From: Pelagivirga sediminicola
GTDB taxonomy: Bacteria > Pseudomonadota > Alphaproteobacteria > Rhodobacterales > Rhodobacteraceae
DNA: 64,000 nt
Reading direction: 5' to 3'
NCBI RefSeq assembly: GCF_003072125.1
Contig: NZ_QCYH01000006.1
Location: 124,001 to 188,000 of the forward strand
A program made the translations under genes and the position numbers. The notes under the pieces are model-generated. The model made no database searches. It had not been told where the DNA came from and was given only the letters and a program-made list of their open reading frames with translations. Shown piece after piece: positions 17,755 to 25,184 of the stretch; position 1 is the first letter of the stretch; each line of letters opens with the position of its first letter.

Positions 17755-18918
17755 TCAGTTTGCGCTGTCGCGGACGACGATTTGCTGATCGGTCACATCG
17801 AAAATGTAGTGATTGCTGTTCAGCTGGCCGTTTTCGCCAAACGTGATGTCGCCAAGAAGGGTGTTCTCAAAACTGCCACCACGGATGCGGTTCGCAACGG
17901 CCTCTTTTTCCAGGCTCTCGACCTCGTTCGCGGCCATTGCCCAGACCTGAAGCGCGGTTGCGCCGAGGGCCATGAACTTGTCTGGCGTGTAGTCATGCAG
18001 CTCTTCTGTGGTCGCGATAAACCGCCGGTTGACCTCGTTCGAGGCGAACGGCTCGACGTTGGGGAAGTAGATGTCGGCCCCGACCAGCCCTTCGGATGCG
18101 TCGCCTGCCACCTCGATCACGCTGGGCGCAACGGTGCCGACGGCTGCGACCAGCGTGCCGGGCAGGCGGCTGCGCTTGGCCTGGCGGATGATCGCCGGCA
18201 TGCCCAGACCCTCGTTGGCATTGATCGCAATGGTGATGTCGGGATTAGCGGATTTCACATTCGACAGCTGCACCCGGAAATCGGCCTGATCGAAGGGAAA
18301 CAGCTCTTCTGCGACTTTCTCATAGTCATGGCCCATTTCCTTGAGCGATGCTTCGATCGACGCCTGCGCGCCGGTGCCATAAGCATCGTTTTCGGTCAGG
18401 AACGCGATGCGCGTCGCGCCCGCATCTGCGATGAATTTGGCGATAACGGCGCCGTCTTGCGCGTTCGAGCTGTTCAGCCTGACGGCCAGCGGGTTACCTT
18501 CGCCCGACAGGATTGGGTCTGCCTTGGAAATGGCGGTGATGTCCATGATGCCTGCGCGCGCGATAACCGGCTGCATCGCCAGCGTGACAGGGCTGTTCCA
18601 GCCTTCGATAATGACGTCCACGCCTTCGGAAATCAGCTCGTTTGCGCGCGATACGCCGACGGCGGGCGTGGATTCGTCGTCACGGCTGATCAGTTCCAGC
18701 TGGCGGCCCATCACGCCGCCATCCTCGTTTATCATTTTGGCCATGGCTTCGATGGCCCAGTTCACGTGTTTGCCCTGCGGGCCTGCACCGCCGCTGAGCG
18801 GAAAGATCACGCCAACCTTGATCGGATCCTCTTGCGCTTGCACGCCTGATGCCAGCAGACCGGCGGCCATCATGGCGGCGGCGGCTGTTCTTGCGACTTT
18901 CGAAAATACCATTTTCAT
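17755..18918 (-). CDS. Periplasmic substrate-binding protein of the LIV-type importer
   Basis: 387 residues with a Sec signal peptide (basic MKMVFSKVARTAA, hydrophobic core, cleavage after about SGVQAQ). The mature part begins DPIKVGVIFPLSGGAGPQGK, the usual start of type I leucine/amide-binding folds, with the later EGWNSPVTLAMQPVIARAG and FLTENDAYGTG segments. First gene of the minus-strand catabolic operon, so its substrate is probably the pathway's growth substrate. Its promoter lies in the 402-base divergent region upstream. Specificity cannot be read from sequence. Confidence 0.9.
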   Translation of the reverse strand: MKMVFSKVARTAAAAMMAAGLLASGVQAQEDPIKVGVIFPLSGGAGPQGKHVNWAIEAMAKMINEDGGVMGRQLELISRDDESTPAVGVSRANELISEGVDVIIEGWNSPVTLAMQPVIARAGIMDITAISKADPILSGEGNPLAVRLNSSNAQDGAVIAKFIADAGATRIAFLTENDAYGTGAQASIEASLKEMGHDYEKVAEELFPFDQADFRVQLSNVKSANPDITIAINANEGLGMPAIIRQAKRSRLPGTLVAAVGTVAPSVIEVAGDASEGLVGADIYFPNVEPFASNEVNRRFIATTEELHDYTPDKFMALGATALQVWAMAANEVESLEKEAVANRIRGGSFENTLLGDITFGENGQLNSNHYIFDVTDQQIVVRDSAN

Positions 18919-19066
18919 CCTCCCTTGAGCGGCCGCATTGCGCGAGCCACCATTTTGATCATTTCACCGGACCCGCGCGACACTCCCACCGCTATGCCGG
19001 CCTGTGTGCTGTCTGGCGTGAATATTGCCGCGCCAGAATGGCAGTCGGATCTTGCCATAAAATTAG

Positions 19067-19082
19067 CATACTGATTGGTATG
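19067..19082. promoter_or_regulatory. Inverted repeat, candidate TetR operator 1
   Basis: CATACTGATTGGTATG: perfect 5-base arms CATAC/GTATG around a 6-base spacer. It lies about 150 bases upstream of the minus-operon start. It shares the ATAC-N6-GTAT frame and YGAYTRGTATG wording with the repeat at 19281. Confidence 0.5.
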
Positions 19083-19280
19083 TTGATCTGTCAATCGTTG
19101 TGTTATGCTGCCCTCTGTTTACCTCTGTGTCCGGCATGAATCGTATATTCTGTATGATTGGTGGCTCTAACCGCTATACAAGCGCGTAAATTACCAGATA
19201 TGCGCACGAATATTTCGTCAACCCTGCACCGGTCGGTGATTAAAGCCATCTTGACCGTTTGCAAAATTTAACTTGTTAAG

Positions 19281-19294
19281 ATACCGACTAGTAT
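19281..19294. promoter_or_regulatory. Inverted repeat, candidate TetR operator 2
   Basis: ATACCGACTAGTAT lies 26 bases before the first plus-strand gene, where a bound repressor would block transcription or initiation. Same ATAC-N6-GTAT frame as the site at 19067. A wider ACCGAC ... GTCGGT inverted pair overlaps it (19283-19308). Confidence 0.5.
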
Positions 19295-19320
19295 GTCAGC
19301 CTGTCGGTGAGGGGGGAACC

Positions 19321-20112
19321 ATGAGCTCGATTCACAGTCATTCAGGTAATTTGGTCCGGTTTGATCAACGTGGCGCCGTGGGCGTCGTTACGCTGTGCAG
19401 GCTTGATGCGCGCAATGCGCTGAGTGTTCCGATGCTGGAGCAGTTGGCGCGCATCATGGCCCTGTGCGATGCGGCGCGGGATGTGCGCTGCATCGTGCTG
19501 ACGGGCGGTGACACGGTGTTTTCGGCAGGCGCGGACATCGACGTGCTGTCCGGTCACACAGCGGCCACATATCCCGATTCGGTGAACCGGCGCGCCTTTG
19601 ATGCGATCCGTGCGATTCGAACGCCGGTTGTTGCGGCTGTTGCCGGCTATTGTCTGGGCGGCGGCTGCGAGATCGCGCTGGGCTGCGATCTGATCGTCGC
19701 GTCGGACACAGCGCAGTTCTCGCAGCCCGAGATCAACCTTGGCTTCATTCCGGGCGCGGGCGGCACGCAGCTGTGGGCGCCGCGCGCGGGGCAGGGCGCG
19801 CAGGCGCGCGCAGCCCTGACCGGGGACATGCTGGACGCGTTTGCCGCGCGCCGTGCCGGGATCGCAGACATAGTGGTGCCGACTGCGGCGTTGGCTGCCG
19901 CATCGCTGGAACTGGCGCAGCAGATTGCCGCAAAGGCGCCGCTGGCCACGCGCGCGGCCAAGGCGGCAATGCGTGCGCCTTGGGGTGCGCCATTGAACGC
20001 GGCGCTGGAGCAGGAGGTCGCGCTTATGTCGGGCCTTCTGGCGAGCGCGGATGCGGGGGAGGGCATCGCTGCCTTTTTGGAAAAGCGCAAGCCCCGGTTC
20101 GAGGGACGCTGA
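19321..20112 (+). CDS. Enoyl-CoA hydratase/isomerase (crotonase) family protein
   Basis: 263 residues, normal crotonase length. The oxyanion-hole segments FSAGADIDVL and GYCLGGGCEIALGCDLIVAS are intact, followed by AQFSQPEINLGFIPGAGGTQ, which contains the first catalytic Glu of hydratases; a second acidic residue is less clear (LTGDMLDAFAARRAG). The likely reaction is hydration of an enoyl-CoA or related CoA chemistry in the pathway. First gene of the plus operon; the ATG at 19321 has a GAGGGGGG ribosome site. The small gene downstream begins 3 bases after its stop. Confidence 0.9.
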   Translation: MSSIHSHSGNLVRFDQRGAVGVVTLCRLDARNALSVPMLEQLARIMALCDAARDVRCIVLTGGDTVFSAGADIDVLSGHTAATYPDSVNRRAFDAIRAIRTPVVAAVAGYCLGGGCEIALGCDLIVASDTAQFSQPEINLGFIPGAGGTQLWAPRAGQGAQARAALTGDMLDAFAARRAGIADIVVPTAALAAASLELAQQIAAKAPLATRAAKAAMRAPWGAPLNAALEQEVALMSGLLASADAGEGIAAFLEKRKPRFEGR

Positions 20113-20115
20113 ACG

Positions 20116-20676
20116 ATGGGAGAGGCTGCGCCAAACGTGATTGAAATTGATGGCGCCGCCGAAGATGCAGCGCTGACTGCTGCTTTGCGCAAGGGCGCGC
20201 GGGCCGCGGGCTGTGTGCTGATTGCGGGCGATTTGTCCGCAGGGCTGGGCGCGCCGGACGGCTGGATTGCGCTGCTATCTGATATGTCGGCGCTCCCGAT
20301 TGTTGCGGCAGCTGGCTCGGTCGGCACGCGCGGTCTGGCGCTGATTTTATTGGCCGATGTTGCGGTCATTGGCGCGGATGCCGCTTGGGTCGGCGCGGAT
20401 GTCGCGGCACTGGCCGAGCTTGCCGTGCTTCGGCTGGGCGCATTGAATGCCCGGCGCGTGCTGCTGGCCGCTGATCCGCTGTCAGAGCTGTGCGCAATCG
20501 GCCATGCCACCCGCGCTGATGCGCCGCTTGATACGGCGCGCAGCCGCGCTGCGGCGCTTGCGCCCACGGGGCAGCGCCTGCGCCAGGGGTGGCGCGCGGC
20601 ACGTGATCTGCCCGCGGGCGAGGCGCTGACCTATGCCGGCTGGTTCAATTCCATTTCCACGAAGGAGGCGTCATGA
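20116..20676 (+). CDS. Short, divergent crotonase-fold protein
   Basis: 186 residues, shorter than the 250-270 of crotonases. The middle stretch ALPIVAAAGSVGTRGLALIL followed by LADVAVIGADAAWVGADVA lines up with the crotonase block (P-x-x-A-x-x-G-x-x-x-G-G-x-x-x-x-x-x-x-D-x-x-x-A-x-x-x-A-x-F). However, the first oxyanion segment (SAGxD) and the catalytic Glu loop are not recognisable. It is probably an inactive or repurposed partner of the full crotonase upstream, 3 bases away; that is inference. Its stop overlaps the start of the DUF35 gene (ATGA), so it is firmly inside the operon and not decaying by frameshift. Confidence 0.7.
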   Translation: MGEAAPNVIEIDGAAEDAALTAALRKGARAAGCVLIAGDLSAGLGAPDGWIALLSDMSALPIVAAAGSVGTRGLALILLADVAVIGADAAWVGADVAALAELAVLRLGALNARRVLLAADPLSELCAIGHATRADAPLDTARSRAAALAPTGQRLRQGWRAARDLPAGEALTYAGWFNSISTKEAS

Positions 20677-21056
20677 TGCCCGAAGATCCGCGTTTCGATG
20701 GCCCCGGACCCGATGCAAGGTGGCAGGCCGCTCTGTCCGAGGGCGTTTTCACAATTCAGCACTGTGATGCATGCGGCGCAGCGCAGTTCCCACCTGCCGT
20801 GACCTGCCGCGCCTGCCACGGCGGCGCGCTGAGCATGGTGTCGGCATCGGGCAAGGGGGCGGTCTATTCCACCACGACCGTGCGCAGCCGCGAGGGCGCG
20901 CACAACGTCTCGATCATCGAACTGGCCGAGGGGCCGCGCATGATGGCATCTGTCGAGGGCGATCCCGAAGCGGTGCGCATCGGGCAGGCCGTTACAGCCC
21001 GAGTTGCGCCGGGCGAGCCGCCGATGGTTGTCTTTGCAGCGGAGGGCGCGGAATGA
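20673..21056 (+). CDS. DUF35 OB-fold / zinc-ribbon acyl-CoA-associated protein
   Basis: 127 residues. The N-terminal zinc ribbon CDACGAAQFPPAVTCRAC (two CxxC knuckles, residues about 31-48) is followed by an OB-fold with GKGAVYSTTTVRSREG. DUF35 proteins pair with thiolase-like enzymes, for example in HMG-CoA synthesis in archaea and in steroid side-chain degradation, where the DUF35 domain activates the Ltp2 retro-aldolase. Here the next gene, overlapping by ATGA, is exactly such a thiolase-like protein, so the two probably form a complex. ATG at 20673 or 20676; both follow GGAGGCG. Confidence 0.88.
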   Translation: MMPEDPRFDGPGPDARWQAALSEGVFTIQHCDACGAAQFPPAVTCRACHGGALSMVSASGKGAVYSTTTVRSREGAHNVSIIELAEGPRMMASVEGDPEAVRIGQAVTARVAPGEPPMVVFAAEGAE

Positions 21057-22210
21057 CCGATGGATTGCGCGGCAAAGTGGCCATTGCCGGGATCGGAAAC
21101 ACGCGGCGCTGGCATGCGCCGGGCCGATCGGCTTATGACCAGCTGGAGGAAGCGTCGTTTCTGGCGCTTGAGGATTGCGGCCTGACGCTGGGCGATGTCG
21201 ATGCGCTTTATTGCGCGCATTCCACCTCCGGTTTGCCAGTGCTGAACGTGGCCGAGCGTCTGGGCCTTGGACCGAACCTGCGCCATGCGGACGGCACCAT
21301 GGTGGGCGGCGCGTCGTTTCTGTTCCACATGCGCAGTGCGGTGTCGGCGCTGAACGCGGGGCAGTGCGACGTGGCGCTGATCTGCTACGGCTCCAATCAG
21401 GCCAGCGCGGGCGGTCGGCTGGTGCCGATGCCTGACCCGCAACCCTATGAGGCGCCCTACAAACCGCGCTATCCGATTTCCAGCTATGCGCTGGCCGCCG
21501 CGCGACACATGCACAGCTATGGCACGACCCGCGAACAACTGGCCGAGGTGGCGCTGGCGGCGCGCGCATGGGCGCAGATGAACCCCGACGCGCAAGAGCG
21601 CGGGCCGCTGACGCTGGGCGATGTCCTTGGTGCGCGGATGGTGTCCGACCCGCTGAGCAAGGCCGATTGCTGCCTGGTGACTGATGGCGGTGCCGCGCTG
21701 GTGTTGACGCGCGGCGACCGGGCGCGCGATTTGGCCCGCCCCCCGGTGCATATCCTTGGCACCGGGGTTGCGGTCAGCCATCGCCAGATTGCGCAAATGC
21801 CGGATCTGACCACCAGCGCGGCAGCTATATCCGGCCCTGCGGCGCTTCGCGAGGCGGGGCTGGGCATCAAGGATGTCGATCACGCCATGCTTTATGATGC
21901 GTTCACTATCTGCACGCTGATGTTCCTTGAGGATCTGGGATTCTGCGCCAAGGGCGAGGGCGGCGATTTTGTTGCGTCGGGCGCCATTGCTCCGGGCGGC
22001 GCGCTGCCGGTGAACACCAACGGCGGCGGTTTGTCCTGCAATCATCCAGGGATGTACGGGCTTTTTACAGTGCTGGAGGCCGTCACGCAGCTGCGCGGCG
22101 ATGCGGGCGCGCGGCAGGTGGCGGGCGCCGAGGTGGCGCTGGCTCATGCCAATGGCGGCGTTCTGTCCAGCCAGGCGACCGCGATTCTCGGCACCGCGGC
22201 CACAATATGA
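21053..22210 (+). CDS. Thiolase-like protein (SCP-x/Ltp type), probable DUF35 partner
   Basis: 385 residues. The fold is clear: KVAIAGIGNTRRW at the N-terminus, AGQCDVALICYGSNQAS, MLYDAFTICTLMFLEDLGFC, and NTNGGGLSCNHPG. The position of the nucleophilic Cys in true thiolases (CxSG before the helix) reads MVGGASFLFHM, so that Cys is missing. Thiolase-like proteins of this type, paired with DUF35, include Ltp2, which performs retro-aldol cleavage of a beta-hydroxy-acyl-CoA. A retro-aldolase role in chain shortening is therefore my preferred inference; a non-decarboxylating acyltransferase is the alternative. Starts at ATG 21053, overlapping the DUF35 stop. Confidence 0.82.
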   Translation: MTDGLRGKVAIAGIGNTRRWHAPGRSAYDQLEEASFLALEDCGLTLGDVDALYCAHSTSGLPVLNVAERLGLGPNLRHADGTMVGGASFLFHMRSAVSALNAGQCDVALICYGSNQASAGGRLVPMPDPQPYEAPYKPRYPISSYALAAARHMHSYGTTREQLAEVALAARAWAQMNPDAQERGPLTLGDVLGARMVSDPLSKADCCLVTDGGAALVLTRGDRARDLARPPVHILGTGVAVSHRQIAQMPDLTTSAAAISGPAALREAGLGIKDVDHAMLYDAFTICTLMFLEDLGFCAKGEGGDFVASGAIAPGGALPVNTNGGGLSCNHPGMYGLFTVLEAVTQLRGDAGARQVAGAEVALAHANGGVLSSQATAILGTAATI

Positions 22211-22225
22211 ATAAGGAGACATGAG

Positions 22226-23140
22226 ATGAGCAAGATACTGAATGGTAAAGTCGCGATTGTCACCGGTGCGGGGCAGGGCGTAGGCGCGGCGATCGCCAAA
22301 GGGCTGGCCGCAGACGGCGCCAGCGTGGTGGTAAACGACGTTGGCGTTACGCTTCAGGGTGAGGTCGAAAATGCCTCGGCAGCGGATGATGTGGCCAAGG
22401 AGATCCGTGACGCGGGCGGCGAGGCGGTCGGTAATAGCGATTCCGTTTCTGAATGGGACGCGGCGCAGCGGATCGTTCAGACCGTCATCGACACATACGG
22501 GCGCGTTGATTTGATCGTGAACAATGCCGGCATTCTGCGGGATGCGATTTTTCACAAGATGCAGCCAGACCAGTTCGAGGCGGTGCTGAATGTCCATCTG
22601 CACGGCGCGTTCAACGTCAGCCGCGCCGCCGCCCCGCATTTCAAGGAGCAGCAGAGCGGCAGTTACGTTCACATGACGTCTACTGCCGGGTTGATCGGTA
22701 ATTTCGGGCAGGCCAATTACATGGCCGCCAAGATGGGCATTGTGGGTCTGTCGCGGTCGATCGCCATGGATATGCAGCGCGTCAACGTGCGCTCGAACTG
22801 TATCGCGCCCTTTGCCTGGAGCCGCATGGTCAGCTCGATCCCGACAGAGACGGAAGCCGACAAGATCCGGGTGGCCAAGCTGAAGCGGATGACACCGGAA
22901 AAGATCGCGCCGCTGGTCGCGTTCCTGGGTTCGGACGCGGCCGAAAAGATAAGCGGTCAGATATTTTCGGTCCGCAACAATGAGATCTACCTCTTCAGTC
23001 AGCCGCGCCCCGTGCGTACGCTGCACCGCGGCGACGGCTGGACCGCCGATGCACTGGCCGAGATACTGCCAGATGCGTTCGGCACATGGATGACCCCGCT
23101 GGAGCGGTCGGCGGATGTCATTACATGGGATCCGGTCTGA
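22226..23140 (+). CDS. SDR 3-hydroxyacyl-CoA dehydrogenase (HSD17B4/MFE-2-like)
   Basis: 304 residues. Cofactor motif VTGAGQGVGAAIAKGL near residue 12, then LIVNNAGILRDAIFHKMQ, the catalytic serine in MTSTAGLIGNFGQ and the canonical Tyr and Lys in NYMAAKMGIVGLSRSIAMDM. The wording and the C-terminal extension after residue 240 resemble the (3R)-hydroxyacyl-CoA dehydrogenase half of peroxisomal multifunctional enzyme 2. It probably oxidises a 3-hydroxyacyl-CoA to the 3-oxo form. The MaoC hydratase gene follows with a one-base overlap (TGATG), reproducing as separate genes the dehydrogenase-hydratase pair fused in MFE-2. Confidence 0.88.
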   Translation: MSKILNGKVAIVTGAGQGVGAAIAKGLAADGASVVVNDVGVTLQGEVENASAADDVAKEIRDAGGEAVGNSDSVSEWDAAQRIVQTVIDTYGRVDLIVNNAGILRDAIFHKMQPDQFEAVLNVHLHGAFNVSRAAAPHFKEQQSGSYVHMTSTAGLIGNFGQANYMAAKMGIVGLSRSIAMDMQRVNVRSNCIAPFAWSRMVSSIPTETEADKIRVAKLKRMTPEKIAPLVAFLGSDAAEKISGQIFSVRNNEIYLFSQPRPVRTLHRGDGWTADALAEILPDAFGTWMTPLERSADVITWDPV

Positions 23141-23994
23141 TGCCCCTCGATCCCGATGTGCTGATGAGCATGCAGATTGATCCTGTGCGCCGCCGCTATG
23201 ACTGGCGCGACAGCGCGCTTTATGCGCTGGGGCTGGGATATGGCACCGATCCGGTGGACGGCGATCAGCTGCGCTTTGTCATTGAGCGCGACCAGCAGGC
23301 GATGCCGACCATGGTCAACGTGCTGGGCCATGACGGATCCTGGATGAAGCGCCCGGAAACGGGCATCGACTATACCAAGGTCGTGCACGGCGAACAGTCC
23401 ATGCAGATCCATGCACCGCTGCCAGTGTCGGGCGAGATCATTGCCCAGACCCATGTTGAGGAAATCGTTGACAAGGGCGAAGGCAAAGGCGCGCTTGTCA
23501 CGGCCCGCCGCGAAATCCGCGATGCGAAGACGGACGCGCCTTATGCGACTGTCTGGCTGACGATCTTTTGCCGGGGCGCGGGTGGCTTTGGCGGCACGTC
23601 CACGGCGTCGCGTCAGCCACATGCGCAGCCCGAGAGTGCGCCGGAGGCCTCCGTCACGCTGAAAACACGCCCGGAGCAGGCGCTGATCTATCGTTTGTCG
23701 GGCGACTACAACATGCTGCACGCCGATCCTGCGACCGCGCAGAAGGCTGGATTCGACCGGCCCATTCTGCACGGTCTGGCGACATTCGGAATGGCCTGCC
23801 GCGCATTGATGGATCGCTTCTGCGCCGCCGATGGCACTCGGGTGCGCGCCCTTGAGGGACGTTTTTCCGCCCCGGTCTATCCCGGTGAAGCGATCACCAT
23901 CGATATGTGGCCCCAAGGGGCCGGCCAAGCCGCCTTTGCGGCCCGCGTGGAGGACCGCGAGGTTCTGCGCAACGGGCGGTTTGAATTCAGCTAA
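23140..23994 (+). CDS. MaoC-like enoyl-CoA hydratase 2 (double hot-dog)
   Basis: 284 residues, the length of double-hot-dog hydratase 2 proteins. The N-terminal half starts MPLDPDVLMSMQIDPVRRRY and contains ALGLGYG. The C-terminal half has the hydratase-2 motif LSGDYNMLHADPATAQKAGF with catalytic Asp and His, then RPILHGLATFGMACRAL. It hydrates trans-2-enoyl-CoA to the (3R)-hydroxyacyl-CoA. The overlap with the SDR upstream and the MFE-2 parallel support consecutive steps. Confidence 0.92.
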   Translation: MPLDPDVLMSMQIDPVRRRYDWRDSALYALGLGYGTDPVDGDQLRFVIERDQQAMPTMVNVLGHDGSWMKRPETGIDYTKVVHGEQSMQIHAPLPVSGEIIAQTHVEEIVDKGEGKGALVTARREIRDAKTDAPYATVWLTIFCRGAGGFGGTSTASRQPHAQPESAPEASVTLKTRPEQALIYRLSGDYNMLHADPATAQKAGFDRPILHGLATFGMACRALMDRFCAADGTRVRALEGRFSAPVYPGEAITIDMWPQGAGQAAFAARVEDREVLRNGRFEFS

Positions 23995-24020
23995 TCAGCG
24001 AACAAGAGTGAGACGAACCA

Positions 24021-25181
24021 ATGGATTTCAACCTGACCGACGATCAGAGGCAACTGCAGGAAAGCGCGCGCCGCTTTGCGCAGGCCGAGCTTCCCGCGCT
24101 GGCGATCGAAACCGAAGAGACCGGCCATCCGGTCAGCGACACATGGATGGCGCGCTATGCCGATCTGGGCGTGCTGGGCGTCAACACGCGCGAGGAACAT
24201 GGCGGGCTAGGCCTGCCGCATCTTGATGCGTTTCTGGTGATGGAGGAATTTGCCAAAGTGTCGGTCGGGGTCGCGTTTCCGGTGTTCGAGACGTCGGCCG
24301 GCCCGGTGCGCATCGTCGAGGCGCTGGGCCATCCCGATCTGGCGGCGCGCGTTGTGCCCGCCTCGGTGCAGGGCAAGATGCTGGTCGCCATCTGCATGTC
24401 CGAACCGGGCGCCGGCACCGCGCTGACCGATCTGCGCACCACTGCGCGGATCGATGGCGACGAGATTGTGATAAACGGCTCCAAGCGCTGGTGCTCGGGG
24501 GCGGGGCACTCGCAGGGCTACGTGGTGTTCTGCCGCTTCGATGACACGCCCGGCGCCAAGGGGATCGGCGCGGTCTTTGTGGACAAGGATACGCGCGGCC
24601 TGACCTTCGGTCCGGCTGAGCGACTGATGGGCTTTCGCGGTGTGCCTTCTGCGGACATCATGCTGGACGAGGTGCGCGTGCCGCGCGAGCACATGCTGGT
24701 TGGCGCGGGCGGGTTTTCGCAACTGATGGGCCTGTTCAATCTGGAGCGTCTGGGCAATGCCACCATGGCGATGGGCGTTGCCGCCGGCGCGCTGGAGCAG
24801 GTGCAGGCTTATGTGCAGGAGCGCAGCCAGTTCGGCAAGGAGATCATCGATTTTCAGGCAGTTCAGATGCGTCTGGCCGAAATGGCGATCAAGGTCGAGG
24901 CATCGCGCCTGATGATCCACCGCGCCGCGGCCAATGCCGGCACCGGTCTGCCGAAATCGGACGAGGCCGCGATGGCGAAATGCATGGCAAACGAGATTAC
25001 GCGCGAGGTGACGACAGCCGCGATGCAGCTGATGGGCGGCTACGGCTATGCGCGCGAATATGGCATGGAACGGCGCGTGCGCGACAGTTTCGGCTGGGGC
25101 ATCGCGGGCGGATCCATCGACATCCAGAAGGTGAATATCGCGGCCGGTCTGGTGGGTCGGCGGTTCAATCAGCGGGGGTAG
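24021..25181 (+). CDS. Acyl-CoA dehydrogenase with base in the isovaleryl/long-chain position
   Basis: 386 residues. Visible: MSEPGAGTALTDLRTTA (substrate/FAD loop), GSKRWCSGAGHSQGYVVFCR, RSQFGKEIIDFQ, and LMGGYGYAREYGMERRVRD. The usual C-terminal base segment YEGTSEIQ is replaced by IAGGSIDIQK, with no Glu. A Glu is present in GLFNLERLGNATMAMGVAAG, matching the helix-G position used by isovaleryl-CoA and long-chain dehydrogenases. I infer an active enzyme acting on a branched or bulky acyl-CoA. It starts 27 bases after the MaoC gene and is followed within 4 bases by the reductase gene. Confidence 0.9.
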   Translation: MDFNLTDDQRQLQESARRFAQAELPALAIETEETGHPVSDTWMARYADLGVLGVNTREEHGGLGLPHLDAFLVMEEFAKVSVGVAFPVFETSAGPVRIVEALGHPDLAARVVPASVQGKMLVAICMSEPGAGTALTDLRTTARIDGDEIVINGSKRWCSGAGHSQGYVVFCRFDDTPGAKGIGAVFVDKDTRGLTFGPAERLMGFRGVPSADIMLDEVRVPREHMLVGAGGFSQLMGLFNLERLGNATMAMGVAAGALEQVQAYVQERSQFGKEIIDFQAVQMRLAEMAIKVEASRLMIHRAAANAGTGLPKSDEAAMAKCMANEITREVTTAAMQLMGGYGYAREYGMERRVRDSFGWGIAGGSIDIQKVNIAAGLVGRRFNQRG

Positions 25182-25184
25182 AAT

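Larger units (their letters stand above)
18919..19320. promoter_or_regulatory. Divergent promoter region between the two catabolic operons
   Basis: No gene is visible in these 402 bases. The region is A/T-richer than its flanks and must contain promoters for both operons. It holds two inverted repeats of the form ATAC-N6-GTAT (19068-19081 and 19281-19294) and a third partial match, TATGATTGGTGG near 19152-19163, sharing TGATTGGT with the first. These are candidate sites for the TetR protein encoded in the minus operon. I could not assign -35/-10 boxes with confidence. Confidence 0.65.

Noticed and set aside
14377..18918. Naming the first LIV importer as a leucine/valine transporter
   Set aside because: The family imports many compounds; its operon partners are CoA enzymes, so amino-acid specificity is not supported.
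20864..23026. Minus-strand open frame of 720 codons
   Set aside because: It is antisense to the DUF35, thiolase-like and SDR genes, has low-complexity His/Arg/Ala composition, and no family motifs. Long antisense frames are expected in GC-rich DNA with biased third positions.
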